Shown: piece after piece, positions 1 to 7,904 of the stretch
How the letters are laid out: each line of letters starts with the position of its first letter
Position numbering within the stretch: position 1 is the stretch's first letter
DNA from: Butyrivibrio hungatei NK4A153
Lineage (GTDB): Bacteria; Bacillota; Clostridia; Lachnospirales; Lachnospiraceae
Reading direction: 5' to 3'
Length of the DNA: 64,000 nucleotides
NCBI RefSeq assembly: GCF_000424465.1
Contig: NZ_KE384196.1
Coordinates: 62,001-126,000 of the forward strand
Translations under genes and position numbers: made by a program
The notes under the pieces: generated by a model
Seen by the model: the letters and a program-made list of their open reading frames with translations, nothing else
Databases searched by the model: none
What the model was told of the DNA's origin: nothing

Positions 1-1
1 A

Positions 2-1369
2 GAGCTTGCAAAAAGCTATGACTATGTCAGCGTTCTTTCAACTGACTCTGTAGGTTTCAATGTCAGAGTATCTCAGCACGTTAAGACTATTGCCGGATCA
101 ACACTTACAACAGAGAGAGGAAACGTTATAAGGGTTTACAAAGACGGTCTGTACAGCGAATATTCTTTTAACAGATTTGAGGGCGATACCGTAGCTATGG
201 CAGCCAAGGCTAAGGGAGTTCTTGATCGTCAGCTTGCAGTGTTAAAAGAGACAAATTCAGAAATCTACAATACTCCAAAGCTCGAGGATGAGAAGCAGGA
301 GCTCTTTGTGGAGATGGAGACGGGCGAACTTCCTGAAGAGACAGATCTTTCGGCTCTTGTCGGTAAGCTTCAGAAGCTCAGCGACGAGGGAGCAGCTCTT
401 TCTGATGAAGTCATTGATTGCACCTGTGCGGCTCAGTCAACCCACATTTGCAAGATGTTCCTTACACCAAATAAGGACCTTCGACAGAGCTATGTAATTT
501 CAGAAGGTTTCGTGTACATGATCGGTGACCGTGATGGTAATAGCAATCAGGCTATCAACGGAATTTCTGACAGAGAAGGTCCGGAAATCTTTGACAGACT
601 CGGAGACCTCGTCAATAAGAGTTTCAAGGAACTTCAGGACAGCCTTGGTTCTGAGCACGTGATTCCCGGAGAGTACGAGATCATCACTGCTCCCGACGTT
701 TCGGGACTTATCGCTCACGAGGCATTCGGTCACGGCGTTGAGATGGATATGTTCGTTAAGAAAAGAGCTCTCGGAGCAGATTATATTGATAAGAGGGTTG
801 GATCGGATCTTGTTACCATGCATGAAGGGGCAAACTGCGTAAAAGACGTATCCAGCTATGCATTTGACGATGAAGGAACTCTGGCGGGCGATGTTATCGA
901 GATTGAAAAGGGTATCCTTAAGGCAGGTATATGCGATGCCCTGGCAGCTCTCAGACTCGGAACAAAGCCAACCGGTAACGGTAAGAGAGAGAACTTCGAG
1001 CACAAGGTTTATACAAGAATGACAAATACAATGTTTGATAAGGGAACATCCACAAAAGAAGAGATGATCGCTTCGGTTAAGAAGGGATATCTTTTAGACG
1101 GAATTGATGCCGGAATGGAGGATCCAAAGCACTGGGGAATTCAGTGCATCATAGCAAGGGGCTACGAGATCATCGACGGAAAGCTCACCGGAAAGGTGGT
1201 TTCTCCTGTTGTTCTCACGGGCTATGTGCCCGATCTTCTTGGATCCATTTCCATGGCCAGCAACGACTATATATCATTCGGAGACGGAGCCTGCGGAAAA
1301 GGCCACAAGGAATGGGTTAAGGTTTCAGACGGCGGCCCATACCTGAAGGCGGTGGCAAGACTTGGATAA
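2..1369 (+). CDS. tldD: TldD/PmbA family metalloprotease, HEXXXH subunit (5' partial)
   Basis: The frame is open from the first bases, so the gene starts upstream of the window; about 455 codons are visible. Near visible residue 239 is HEAFGH, the HEXXXH zinc motif of TldD-type proteases, within GLIAHEAFGHGVEMD, followed by the glycine-rich C-terminal half usual for this family. TldD with PmbA/TldE forms a cytosolic heterodimeric protease that in enterobacteria cleaves unfolded peptides and matures microcin B17 and CcdA. The partner lies directly downstream, with its start 13 nt after this stop. The family call is firm; the physiological substrate is unknown and no RiPP precursor is visible nearby. 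Confidence 0.93.
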   Translation, partial: ELAKSYDYVSVLSTDSVGFNVRVSQHVKTIAGSTLTTERGNVIRVYKDGLYSEYSFNRFEGDTVAMAAKAKGVLDRQLAVLKETNSEIYNTPKLEDEKQELFVEMETGELPEETDLSALVGKLQKLSDEGAALSDEVIDCTCAAQSTHICKMFLTPNKDLRQSYVISEGFVYMIGDRDGNSNQAINGISDREGPEIFDRLGDLVNKSFKELQDSLGSEHVIPGEYEIITAPDVSGLIAHEAFGHGVEMDMFVKKRALGADYIDKRVGSDLVTMHEGANCVKDVSSYAFDDEGTLAGDVIEIEKGILKAGICDALAALRLGTKPTGNGKRENFEHKVYTRMTNTMFDKGTSTKEEMIASVKKGYLLDGIDAGMEDPKHWGIQCIIARGYEIIDGKLTGKVVSPVVLTGYVPDLLGSISMASNDYISFGDGACGKGHKEWVKVSDGGPYLKAVARLG

Positions 1370-1382
1370 AGGGGATGAGAAG

Positions 1383-2654
1383 ATGACAGATAAGATAATT
1401 GAACTTTTGAAAAACTCAGGCGCAGATGCCTGGGAAGTTACAGATACATGTACAGAGGGCTGGGAGTTCTATTTCATCGGACACAGGCTTGATCAGAACA
1501 GAGTTCGCGACGTTGAGCACATAGAGGTAATTGTTCACAGAAAGCTGGATGACGGCAAGTTCCTTGGAAGCGCATCGCAGGAGATAGCGCCGACAGCAAC
1601 GGAAGCCGAGGCTAAAAAGATTATCGACGACCTTTATGAGAGAGCTTCCTATGTTAAGAATCCATACTACGAGCTCAATAAGAAGCCTGTTAAGGGAGTG
1701 GATGAGAACTTTGATCCACAGCAGATGGCAAAGGATTATATCGAAGCTATGCAGCATATTCCCGAGACTTCAGGCGAGGACATCAATTCCTATGAGATCT
1801 TTGCTGAGAACTGCAAGAGAAGATACGTCAACTCTGAGGGCATTGATGTTACGATCTCTTACCCGAGTTCAACCGTCGAAGTTGTTGTCAATGCAAGAAA
1901 CGATGAGCATGAGATCGAGCTTTACCGCATGTATACTGCAGGAACATGTGACAGAGAGAATCTGGTAAAAGAAATTTCGGATACTCTTAAGTATGGTAAG
2001 GACAGACTTGTGGCAAAACCGACACCAGCCGCCTATAAGGCAGCAGTTCTTTTCCCTACACAGGACTGTGTTCAGATTTACGAGTGGATCGTTGATAAGA
2101 TGATGGCATCCATGAAGTACCGTGAAATGTCTGATTGGGAGATCGGCAAGGCGATCTGCAATGATGTTAAGGGCGACACCTTCACGATCAGTGCGGTAAA
2201 AGAGCTTGCCAATTCCTCCAAGAACTTTCCTGTTGATGCTGAAGGTGCAGAGGTCAGGGATATGGCTATCATTAAGGACAACGTTCCCGTAAGCTATTGG
2301 GGCGGCGTTCAGTTCCGTCATTATCTCGGGGTTGAGGATTCCTTCATTGCAACAAACTTTAAGGTTGAGGGCGGCAGGCTTTCGGAGAGCGAGATAAGAA
2401 CAGGTACATACCTTGAGCCTGTTGAGTTTTCGGACTTCAGTGTAGATATTTTCACCGGAGAGATCGCGGGAGAGATCAGACTTGCTTACTGGCATGAGGG
2501 AGATAAGGTTACACCTGTGTGCGGAGGATCCGTAACGGGAGCTCTTACCGAGCTCATCAGCGATGTTAAGCTTTCAAAGGAACTTCGTCAGTATGACAAT
2601 TATCTCGTACCCAGCGTTATAAAGATTGAAAACGTCACAATTGCTGGGGCTTAA
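1383..2654 (+). CDS. TldD/PmbA family protein, second subunit (TldE-like)
   Basis: This 423-residue protein lacks a HEXXXH motif, as expected of the non-metal-binding PmbA/TldE partner. It follows the TldD-like gene at once. I chose the ATG at 1383 because AGGGGATGAG sits just upstream; a TTG at 1362 in the same frame would overlap the previous stop and has no better ribosome site. The C-terminal half (PVSYWGGVQFRHYLG and the GEIRLAYW/GGSVTGAL region) is typical of family C-terminal domains. Likely role: the structural half of a heterodimeric cytosolic protease. Confidence 0.88.
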   Translation: MTDKIIELLKNSGADAWEVTDTCTEGWEFYFIGHRLDQNRVRDVEHIEVIVHRKLDDGKFLGSASQEIAPTATEAEAKKIIDDLYERASYVKNPYYELNKKPVKGVDENFDPQQMAKDYIEAMQHIPETSGEDINSYEIFAENCKRRYVNSEGIDVTISYPSSTVEVVVNARNDEHEIELYRMYTAGTCDRENLVKEISDTLKYGKDRLVAKPTPAAYKAAVLFPTQDCVQIYEWIVDKMMASMKYREMSDWEIGKAICNDVKGDTFTISAVKELANSSKNFPVDAEGAEVRDMAIIKDNVPVSYWGGVQFRHYLGVEDSFIATNFKVEGGRLSESEIRTGTYLEPVEFSDFSVDIFTGEIAGEIRLAYWHEGDKVTPVCGGSVTGALTELISDVKLSKELRQYDNYLVPSVIKIENVTIAGA

Positions 2655-2700
2655 AGCTTTTTTAGATAATGCTTAGTTTATGGTAAAAAATGCTTGTGTG

Positions 2701-2729
2701 TTGACAGTCTATTGACGCTGGTGTAGTAT
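2701..2729 (+). promoter_or_regulatory. Sigma-A-type promoter of the dapA leader
   Basis: TTGACA (2701-2706), a 17-nt spacer and TAGTAT (2724-2729). It lies just upstream of the lysine riboswitch, so transcription would start a few bases before the aptamer. Confidence 0.7.
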
Positions 2730-2743
2730 CAGTATAAGAAACA

Positions 2744-2910
2744 GTTGGATAGAGGTTGCGTATTTAATAAGTAACGTCGCAGATGTGACAGGCACAGATG
2801 AAGCGGCATGAAAGGGAAATACGCCGAAAGGGTTGACCCCCTGAAGGTCAATTGCTTGGGCATACGGTTAAGAACCGTATGACTGTCATCTAAGGATGGG
2901 GCGCTATCAA
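2744..2910 (+). ncRNA. Lysine riboswitch (L box)
   Basis: The leader has the conserved lysine-aptamer blocks in order: GATAGAGGTTGCG, AATAAGTAACG, GAAAGGGAAATACGCCGAAAG, the TTGGGCATACGG / CCGTATGACTGTCAT arm, and closing GGGGCGCTATC. P1 is formed by 2744-2752 with 2903-2910 (one bulged G). It precedes dapA, the first committed step of lysine synthesis, and is followed by an intrinsic terminator at 2943-2971. The expected mode is lysine-dependent premature termination. Confidence 0.93.
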
Positions 2911-2942
2911 CATTATTCTTTTTATAGTGAAAAGATTATGTT

Positions 2943-2971
2943 ACCGGCTCCCATTATGGAGTCGGTTTTTT
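2943..2971 (+). terminator. Riboswitch expression-platform terminator
   Basis: A 9-bp stem (2943-2951 with 2958-2966, one G-U pair), loop CATTAT, then a run of six T. It lies between the lysine aptamer and dapA and would end transcription when lysine is bound. Confidence 0.85.
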
Positions 2972-3035
2972 GTTGGACACAAATTCCATTCGATGAAAGA
3001 TGCTTCAACCGGCGCGATTTATTAAGGAGGAAAAA

Positions 3036-3920
3036 ATGGCAATTTTTAAAGGAGCGGGAGTTGCAATCGCAACACCATTTAAGGAAAACGGAGAGGTTAA
3101 TTACGAGGAGTTCGAACGTCTTATCGAGTTCCAGATCGAGAACGGAACAGACGCGATCATCGTTTGCGGAACAACAGGCGAAGCAGCAACCATGACAGAA
3201 GAAGAGCACATGGATGTTGTTAAGTTCTGTATAGATAAAGTTGCAAAAAGAATTCCCGTTATTGCAGGAACAGGATCAAATTGCACAGAGACAGCAATTA
3301 AGCTCTCTAAGCTTGCTGAAAGCTACGGTGCGGATGCGCTTTTGTGCGTAACACCATATTACAATAAGGCAACACAGGGCGGTCTTTTTGCACACTTTTC
3401 TGCAATTGCTGACGCAGTAAATATCCCTATCATTCTTTACAATGTACCGAGCAGAACAGGATGTAACATTCTTCCTGAGACAGCTGTTAAGCTCTGCAAG
3501 GAGAAAAAGAATATTGTTGCCATCAAGGATGCTACAGGAAACATGTCACAGACTATCAAGATGATGCAGCTTGCAGACGGATGTATTGATCTTTATTCGG
3601 GAGATGACGATCAGATCGTACCTCTTATGTCAGTCGGCGGCCTCGGAGTAATTTCGGTTCTTGCAAACGTTGCTCCGGCTCAGACACATGAGATCTGCCG
3701 GAAGTGTCTTGAGGGAGATTATGAGACTGCAAGAAAGCTTCAGTTCAAGGCATATCCTCTTGTAAAAGCTCTTTTCTCAGAGGTTAATCCTATTCCCGTT
3801 AAGAGCGCGCTTAAGATGATCGGTTTTGCAGCAGGTCCGCTTCGCCTTCCTCTTACAGAGATGGAGCCCGAGAACTGCGCTAAGCTTAAGGAAGAGATGA
3901 AGAAGTTCGGACTTATCTGA
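3036..3920 (+). CDS. dapA: 4-hydroxy-tetrahydrodipicolinate synthase
   Basis: This 294-residue class I aldolase condenses aspartate semialdehyde with pyruvate, the entry to lysine and diaminopimelate. Visible signatures: VAIATPF near the N-terminus, CGTTGE (substrate threonines), YNVPSRTG (catalytic tyrosine), and AIKDATG with the Schiff-base lysine near residue 164. The start at 3036 is set by TAAGGAGG six bases upstream; an earlier in-frame ATG at 3000 has no such site. dapB follows on the same strand after 72 nt. Control by the upstream lysine riboswitch is expected. Confidence 0.97.
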   Translation: MAIFKGAGVAIATPFKENGEVNYEEFERLIEFQIENGTDAIIVCGTTGEAATMTEEEHMDVVKFCIDKVAKRIPVIAGTGSNCTETAIKLSKLAESYGADALLCVTPYYNKATQGGLFAHFSAIADAVNIPIILYNVPSRTGCNILPETAVKLCKEKKNIVAIKDATGNMSQTIKMMQLADGCIDLYSGDDDQIVPLMSVGGLGVISVLANVAPAQTHEICRKCLEGDYETARKLQFKAYPLVKALFSEVNPIPVKSALKMIGFAAGPLRLPLTEMEPENCAKLKEEMKKFGLI

Positions 3921-3992
3921 CGGATGCTTGGCAAAAACGATGTTTCTTAGATAAAATAGCTAGGATTACACAGATTTGGAAAGGAAACACAG

Positions 3993-4748
3993 ATGACAAA
4001 AATGATCATGCACGGCTGTAACGGCCGTATGGGCAAGGTTATCATCGACCTTATAAAGGAAGATAATGATATAGAAGTAGTAGCGGGCGTAGACGCTTTT
4101 GGCGATAACAATTACGATTTTCCCGTATACAGAAGTCTTGATGAATGTATTACCGATGCCGATGTTATCGTTGATTTCTCGAATGCATCAGCAGTAGAGG
4201 GACTTCTTAATTACTGCACGGCTAAGAATGTTCCGGTTGTTCTTTGCTCAACAGGACTTTCTGAGGATCAGCTTAAGATGGTAAAAGAAGCTTCTTCAAA
4301 GGTAGCGGTTCTTAAGTCGGCAAATATGTCGGTTGGTGTAAATGCACTTATCAAGGTGCTGAAGGAAGTTTCTCCCATGTTTGCGGCTGCGGGATTTGAT
4401 ATCGAGATAGTTGAAAAGCATCATAATCAGAAGCTTGATTCACCCAGTGGAACAGCAATCGCACTTGCAGACAGCATTAACGAATCTCTTAATAATGAGA
4501 TGGATTATGTATACGACAGAAGCACAAGAAGAGAAAAGAGACCTCAGAAGGAAATCGGAATCTCTGCTGTACGCGGAGGAACAATCGTAGGTGACCATGA
4601 TGTTATCTTTGCAGGTCACGACGAGGTTGTAACTCTTTCTCACAGAGCTTATTCAAGAGCAATTTTTGGAAAGGGCGCCATTGAGGCAGCTAAGTTCCTT
4701 GCCGGTAAGTCTGCGGGATTGTATGACATGTCGGATGTTCTTGCCTGA
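3993..4748 (+). CDS. dapB: 4-hydroxy-tetrahydrodipicolinate reductase
   Basis: This 251-residue cytosolic enzyme reduces the DapA product with NAD(P)H. The N-terminal GCNGRMGK is the nucleotide-binding loop. HHNQKLDSPSGTA, from about residue 141, holds the catalytic histidine and the tetrahydrodipicolinate-binding Lys/Ser/Gly/Thr. Length and motifs are complete. It is co-oriented with dapA and probably in the same riboswitch-controlled transcript. The purine-rich GGAAAGGAAA lies upstream of the start. Confidence 0.96.
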   Translation: MTKMIMHGCNGRMGKVIIDLIKEDNDIEVVAGVDAFGDNNYDFPVYRSLDECITDADVIVDFSNASAVEGLLNYCTAKNVPVVLCSTGLSEDQLKMVKEASSKVAVLKSANMSVGVNALIKVLKEVSPMFAAAGFDIEIVEKHHNQKLDSPSGTAIALADSINESLNNEMDYVYDRSTRREKRPQKEIGISAVRGGTIVGDHDVIFAGHDEVVTLSHRAYSRAIFGKGAIEAAKFLAGKSAGLYDMSDVLA

Positions 4749-4779
4749 CTGATCGGAAGCGGCACCTGAGGAGAAGTGT

Positions 4780-5553
4780 ATGAGATTCAGACCTTGTATT
4801 GATATTCATAACGGCAAAGTGAAGCAGATAGTGGGGAGCAGCCTTCGTGATAAGAACGATGAGGCAAAAGAAAACTATGTTGCTTCACAGGATGCTGTAT
4901 TCTACGCCAGAATGTACAGAGAGATGGGACTTTCGGGCGGGCATATAATATTGCTTAATCCTGTAACAAGCCCCTTGTATGAGAAGACGAAAAAACAGGC
5001 CATAGAGGCTCTTTTGGCTTGCCCCGGACTCATGCAGGTCGGTGGCGGAATAACGACTGAAAACGCCTCAGAATTTATAAATGCGGGTGCTTCTCACGTT
5101 ATTGTCACTTCTTATGTATTTAAAGACGGAGAGATCAATTACGCCAATCTGCAGAAGCTTAAAGAGGCAGTTGGAAAAGAGAAGGTTGTTCTTGATCTTT
5201 CATGCAAAAATGTAGACGGAAAGTATTACATAGTAACAGACAGGTGGCAGAAGCTTACTGATGTTGAACTAAATGAGGAAACGCTTGATCTGCTTTCCGG
5301 GTACTGCGATGAATTTCTTGTTCATGCTGCCGATGTAGAAGGCAAGCAAAAAGGTATAGAGAAGAATGTGGCAAAGATCCTCGGAGACTGGGGAAAGATA
5401 CCCGTTACCTATGCCGGAGGAGCAGGAAGCCTTGATGATGTAAAAGAGCTTAAGGAAATCGGAAAGGGAAGAGTGGACGTTACGATAGGAAGTGCCCTTG
5501 AGATTTTCGGCGGTAATCTTAAGATAAAAGATATAGTTGATATATGTGAATGA
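4780..5553 (+). CDS. hisA: HisA of the eukaryotic (His6) type
   Basis: This 257-residue TIM barrel is a phosphoribosylformimino-AICAR isomerase (histidine step 4). From memory its motifs match yeast His6 better than ordinary bacterial HisA: RPCIDIHNGKVKQIVG, QVGGGI, VIVTSYVF, VLDLSCKN, FLVHAADVEG, TYAGGAGSLDDVKEL and the C-terminal GSALEIFGGNL. It starts 31 nt after dapB, with GAGGAGAAG before the ATG, so it may ride on the dap transcript. No other histidine gene is in the window. A strong stem-loop (5564-5589) ends the unit. Family call firm; the eukaryote-like subtype should be confirmed by phylogeny. Confidence 0.88.
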   Translation: MRFRPCIDIHNGKVKQIVGSSLRDKNDEAKENYVASQDAVFYARMYREMGLSGGHIILLNPVTSPLYEKTKKQAIEALLACPGLMQVGGGITTENASEFINAGASHVIVTSYVFKDGEINYANLQKLKEAVGKEKVVLDLSCKNVDGKYYIVTDRWQKLTDVELNEETLDLLSGYCDEFLVHAADVEGKQKGIEKNVAKILGDWGKIPVTYAGGAGSLDDVKELKEIGKGRVDVTIGSALEIFGGNLKIKDIVDICE

Positions 5554-5563
5554 TAAACAAAAA

Positions 5564-5589
5564 AGCCATCCAACAAATGTTGGATGGCT
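5564..5589 (+). terminator. Stem-loop after the dap-hisA unit
   Basis: A perfect 11-bp stem AGCCATCCAAC / GTTGGATGGCT with AAAT loop, preceded by an A run and followed by TCTGTTG. It may act in both directions, toward the convergent cold-shock gene. Confidence 0.7.
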
Positions 5590-5695
5590 CTGTTGATTAA
5601 TCATCTATACAATATTGCAAATTCTAAATATTTATTTTTATATTTAAGAATAAGTCGACATGTAGTCTGATTAATTAGCTTCAACTTTTGATTAA

Positions 5696-5896
5696 TTAAA
5701 GCTTGTTTACGTTTACGGCCTGAGGTCCTTTTTCGCCCTGGATTACATCGTACTCAACTGAAGCGCCTTCGTCGAGAGACTTGAAGCCCTCCATGTTAAG
5801 TCCTGAATAATGTACGAATACATCGTTTCCAGCCTCATCAGAGATAAAGCCATAACCTTTCTGGTTGTTGAACCACTTAACAGTACCTTTGTTCAT
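5696..5896 (-). CDS. Cold-shock protein, CspA family
   Basis: A 66-residue single OB-fold protein with both RNA-binding motifs: KGYGFI (RNP1) and VFVHY (RNP2), beginning [10 protein letters not shown]. Such proteins are RNA chaperones. I placed the start at 5896, where GGAGGTATTACA precedes ATG; a longer frame back to 5944 adds a non-conserved hydrophobic leader. The upstream region to about 6000 is A/T-rich and may be its 5' leader. Confidence 0.96.
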   Translation of the reverse strand: MNKGTVKWFNNQKGYGFISDEAGNDVFVHYSGLNMEGFKSLDEGASVEYDVIQGEKGPQAVNVNKL

Positions 5897-6102
5897 TGTA
5901 ATACCTCCACTAAAAAATAAAAAAATAATCGTTCTGTTGTCCATGACAACAAACTAACAATAGCATAAATAGCTAAAAAAGTAAAGTAGATCTTCCTATT
6001 TACTTTAAGATTTTAAAGTGATAAAATATATAAGCACAGAGGTTTTTTGTTAACGAAATATAGTTTACCTTTTTGTGTTAGAAAAATCGGAGGGATGGCG
6101 AA

Positions 6103-6390
6103 ATGAACAAAAAGATTAGAACAGATGCTGTAGACCATCTGTTTGACGCAATTCTATGCCTTCAGAATAAAGATGAATGTTATAGTTTTTTCGATGATCT
6201 TTGTACCGTGAACGAACTTTTATCTCTTTCTCAGAGATTTGAGGTGGCTTCAATGCTTAAAGAGCACAAGACATACCTTGAGATTGCAGAGAAGACAGGA
6301 GCATCAACAGCGACCATCAGCAGAGTAAATCGCTCACTGAATTATGGCGATGATGGATATGAGCTCGTATTCGATAGATTGCAAGAGTAA
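6103..6390 (+). CDS. TrpR-like DNA-binding protein, YerC/YecD family
   Basis: This 95-residue protein has a TrpR-superfamily fold: helical N-terminus, CTVNELLSLSQRFEVASML, then the helix-turn-helix YLEIAEKTGASTATISRVNRSL. The YerC/YecD group is widespread in Firmicutes; its regulon here is unknown. CGGAGGG lies upstream. It stands alone between divergent cspA and convergent bactofilin genes and ends at a strong stem-loop. Confidence 0.9.
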   Translation: MNKKIRTDAVDHLFDAILCLQNKDECYSFFDDLCTVNELLSLSQRFEVASMLKEHKTYLEIAEKTGASTATISRVNRSLNYGDDGYELVFDRLQE

Positions 6391-6420
6391 TTTCGAAATT
6401 AAAATTGAGTCAAAAAAATA

Positions 6421-6450
6421 TAAGCGCTTCGGCTTGAACCGAAGCGCTTA
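6421..6450. terminator. Bidirectional terminator
   Basis: A stem of at least 12 bp (TAAGCGCTTCGG / CCGAAGCGCTTA) flanked by A-rich and T-rich runs, between the convergent TrpR-like and bactofilin genes. Confidence 0.85.
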
Positions 6451-6468
6451 TTTAATCTAAATATTTAC

Positions 6469-6954
6469 TTAAATTACTTTCTTCTCGTCAGATTCGTTAG
6501 TCTCTGATTCAGAATCGTTTTCTGCATCACTTGTTACGGCAGCAGCTCTTTCTTTTGCGATATCCGCTGAATTTCTCTCAAGACCTGTCATTTCGCATCT
6601 GCCCTGGAAAATAGCATTCTCATCGATGATAATACCTTTGCAGATGACGTCGCCGACAACTTTTCCGGTATCGCTTATCTCGACTTTTCCCTGAGGCGCG
6701 GATAGATTTCCGTTTACTTCGCCGGCTACATAAATATTTACGCCGGAAGCAGTTCCAAAAATTTTACCTTCCTGACCTACAATGAGAGCACCGCTTATAG
6801 TGACGTTGCCTTTGATAGTGCCATCGATCCTTGTTGAATCCTTTGTGGTAAGCGGACCGTCAATTACGGCGCCGGGACCGATAATAGTTCCTACCTGTTC
6901 AAGTATCTCATTTTCAGTTGCGTTGGTAGAATCTTTTTTAGTGTTTCCAAACAT
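6469..6954 (-). CDS. Bactofilin (polymer-forming cytoskeletal protein)
   Basis: This 161-residue protein has the right-handed beta-helix repeats of bactofilins over about residues 20-120 (GPGAVIDGPL, TRIDGTIKGNV, ISGALIVGQEG, YVAGEVNGNL, ISDTGKVVGDV), flanked by disordered N- and acidic C-terminal tails. Bactofilins self-assemble without nucleotide and scaffold cell-wall enzymes. The gene starts 14 nt after the stop of an M23-like membrane protein and has AGGAGGATT upstream, so the two form an operon, a pairing known from other bacteria (for example CcmA with Csd1 in Helicobacter). Confidence 0.94.
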   Translation of the reverse strand: MFGNTKKDSTNATENEILEQVGTIIGPGAVIDGPLTTKDSTRIDGTIKGNVTISGALIVGQEGKIFGTASGVNIYVAGEVNGNLSAPQGKVEISDTGKVVGDVICKGIIIDENAIFQGRCEMTGLERNSADIAKERAAAVTSDAENDSESETNESDEKKVI

Positions 6955-6968
6955 AATGAATCCTCCAT

Positions 6969-7772
6969 TTAACCCTTGATATCCATTACATCTTCGGGAT
7001 TTACGTATTTCTCATCCTTCTGTATCTGATATCCTAAAGTTTTGTTTTGGCTGCCTACAACGTATAACAGGTCGCCCCTGTCAACAGTATCGCCTTCCGA
7101 AACTACAGGTGAACCTTCGTTTCGATAAATTGAAATATATCCGTTTCCGTGATCTATGGAAACGATGTGTCCAAACTTCGCATCTGAAGTTACGGTCATA
7201 ACTGTTCCGCTTCCGGTAGCTATAATATTACTTCCGGGAGCTGCTGTAAATAGAACCAGAGGATTTCCTGTTGCGGTATCCTTGTTCTTGTCGGTAAGCT
7301 TGGTTATATTGGTGGCATTCGGATCATCCACAGCCTGAGTGGGAAGCGGAGTGGTTCCTGTCAAAGGAAAGCCTGAAGGAACTGCCAATTTTTCAGCCTC
7401 TTCACTAGCCTGACGCTCGTTCTTAAGTCTTTCACTGAGGGCAGCCTGAATATGTTCCGAATTGGAACTTGCGCTCTCGTATGACGCTGCGAGACTACTG
7501 TTTTCTTCTTGAAGATCTGAGATTTCTTGCTTCTGTTCGGCTTGTATAGCCTTCAAATTAGAAATGGTCATAATACTATAGATAATGTAGCATCCTAAAA
7601 ATAATGCAAAAGCAAAAATTGAGTATGCCAACCATTGTGTTTGGGAATGATTCAGATGGAGACGTTTTGTTACACCGTCAGAGTCTCCGGAAATAACCAT
7701 AAATGTATAACTTCGCTTGTGTCTGTGTTTTCTGTGGTACCTTTGCTGTCTGGGCTTACTAATAGTACTCAT
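6969..7772 (-). CDS. Membrane protein with coiled coil and degenerate M23/LytM domain
   Basis: Layout of this 267-residue protein: basic cytoplasmic tail rich in Arg/His/Lys, one membrane segment (about residues 45-68), a coiled coil (70-130), a Pro/Thr linker, then a C-terminal LytM-like fold (about 165-265) with GHIVSIDHGNGYISIY. The zinc ligands of active M23 peptidases look absent: the usual His-x-His position reads SIYRN and the usual LHFEI reads LGYQI. It is probably a non-catalytic wall-binding or activating factor working with the bactofilin. CGGAGGTGAAT precedes the ATG at 7772; a GTG seven codons earlier is less likely. Confidence 0.85.
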   Translation of the reverse strand: MSTISKPRQQRYHRKHRHKRSYTFMVISGDSDGVTKRLHLNHSQTQWLAYSIFAFALFLGCYIIYSIMTISNLKAIQAEQKQEISDLQEENSSLAASYESASSNSEHIQAALSERLKNERQASEEAEKLAVPSGFPLTGTTPLPTQAVDDPNATNITKLTDKNKDTATGNPLVLFTAAPGSNIIATGSGTVMTVTSDAKFGHIVSIDHGNGYISIYRNEGSPVVSEGDTVDRGDLLYVVGSQNKTLGYQIQKDEKYVNPEDVMDIKG

Positions 7773-7838
7773 ATTCACCTCCGACTTAGACACTGTATTT
7801 TAACATATAATCGGTCAATCGTGCAACTTTACATGAAT

Positions 7839-7881
7839 AGGGCCCGCGAAAACGCAGATAAATAGCGCTTTCCCGGGTCCT
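7839..7881. terminator. Imperfect stem-loop between convergent-end and promoter regions
   Basis: Arms 7839-7855 and 7865-7881 pair over 17 positions with two mismatches and one G-U pair, just past the stop of the phosphorylase gene. It is the best terminator candidate for that gene but lacks a clear T run on the minus strand. Confidence 0.5.
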
Positions 7882-7904
7882 GAAGAATAGGAGTATAATT
7901 ATGA

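Noticed and set aside
500-1003. 167-codon open frame antisense to the TldD-like gene
   Set aside because: It overlaps the zinc-motif region of a clear gene and has no start site.
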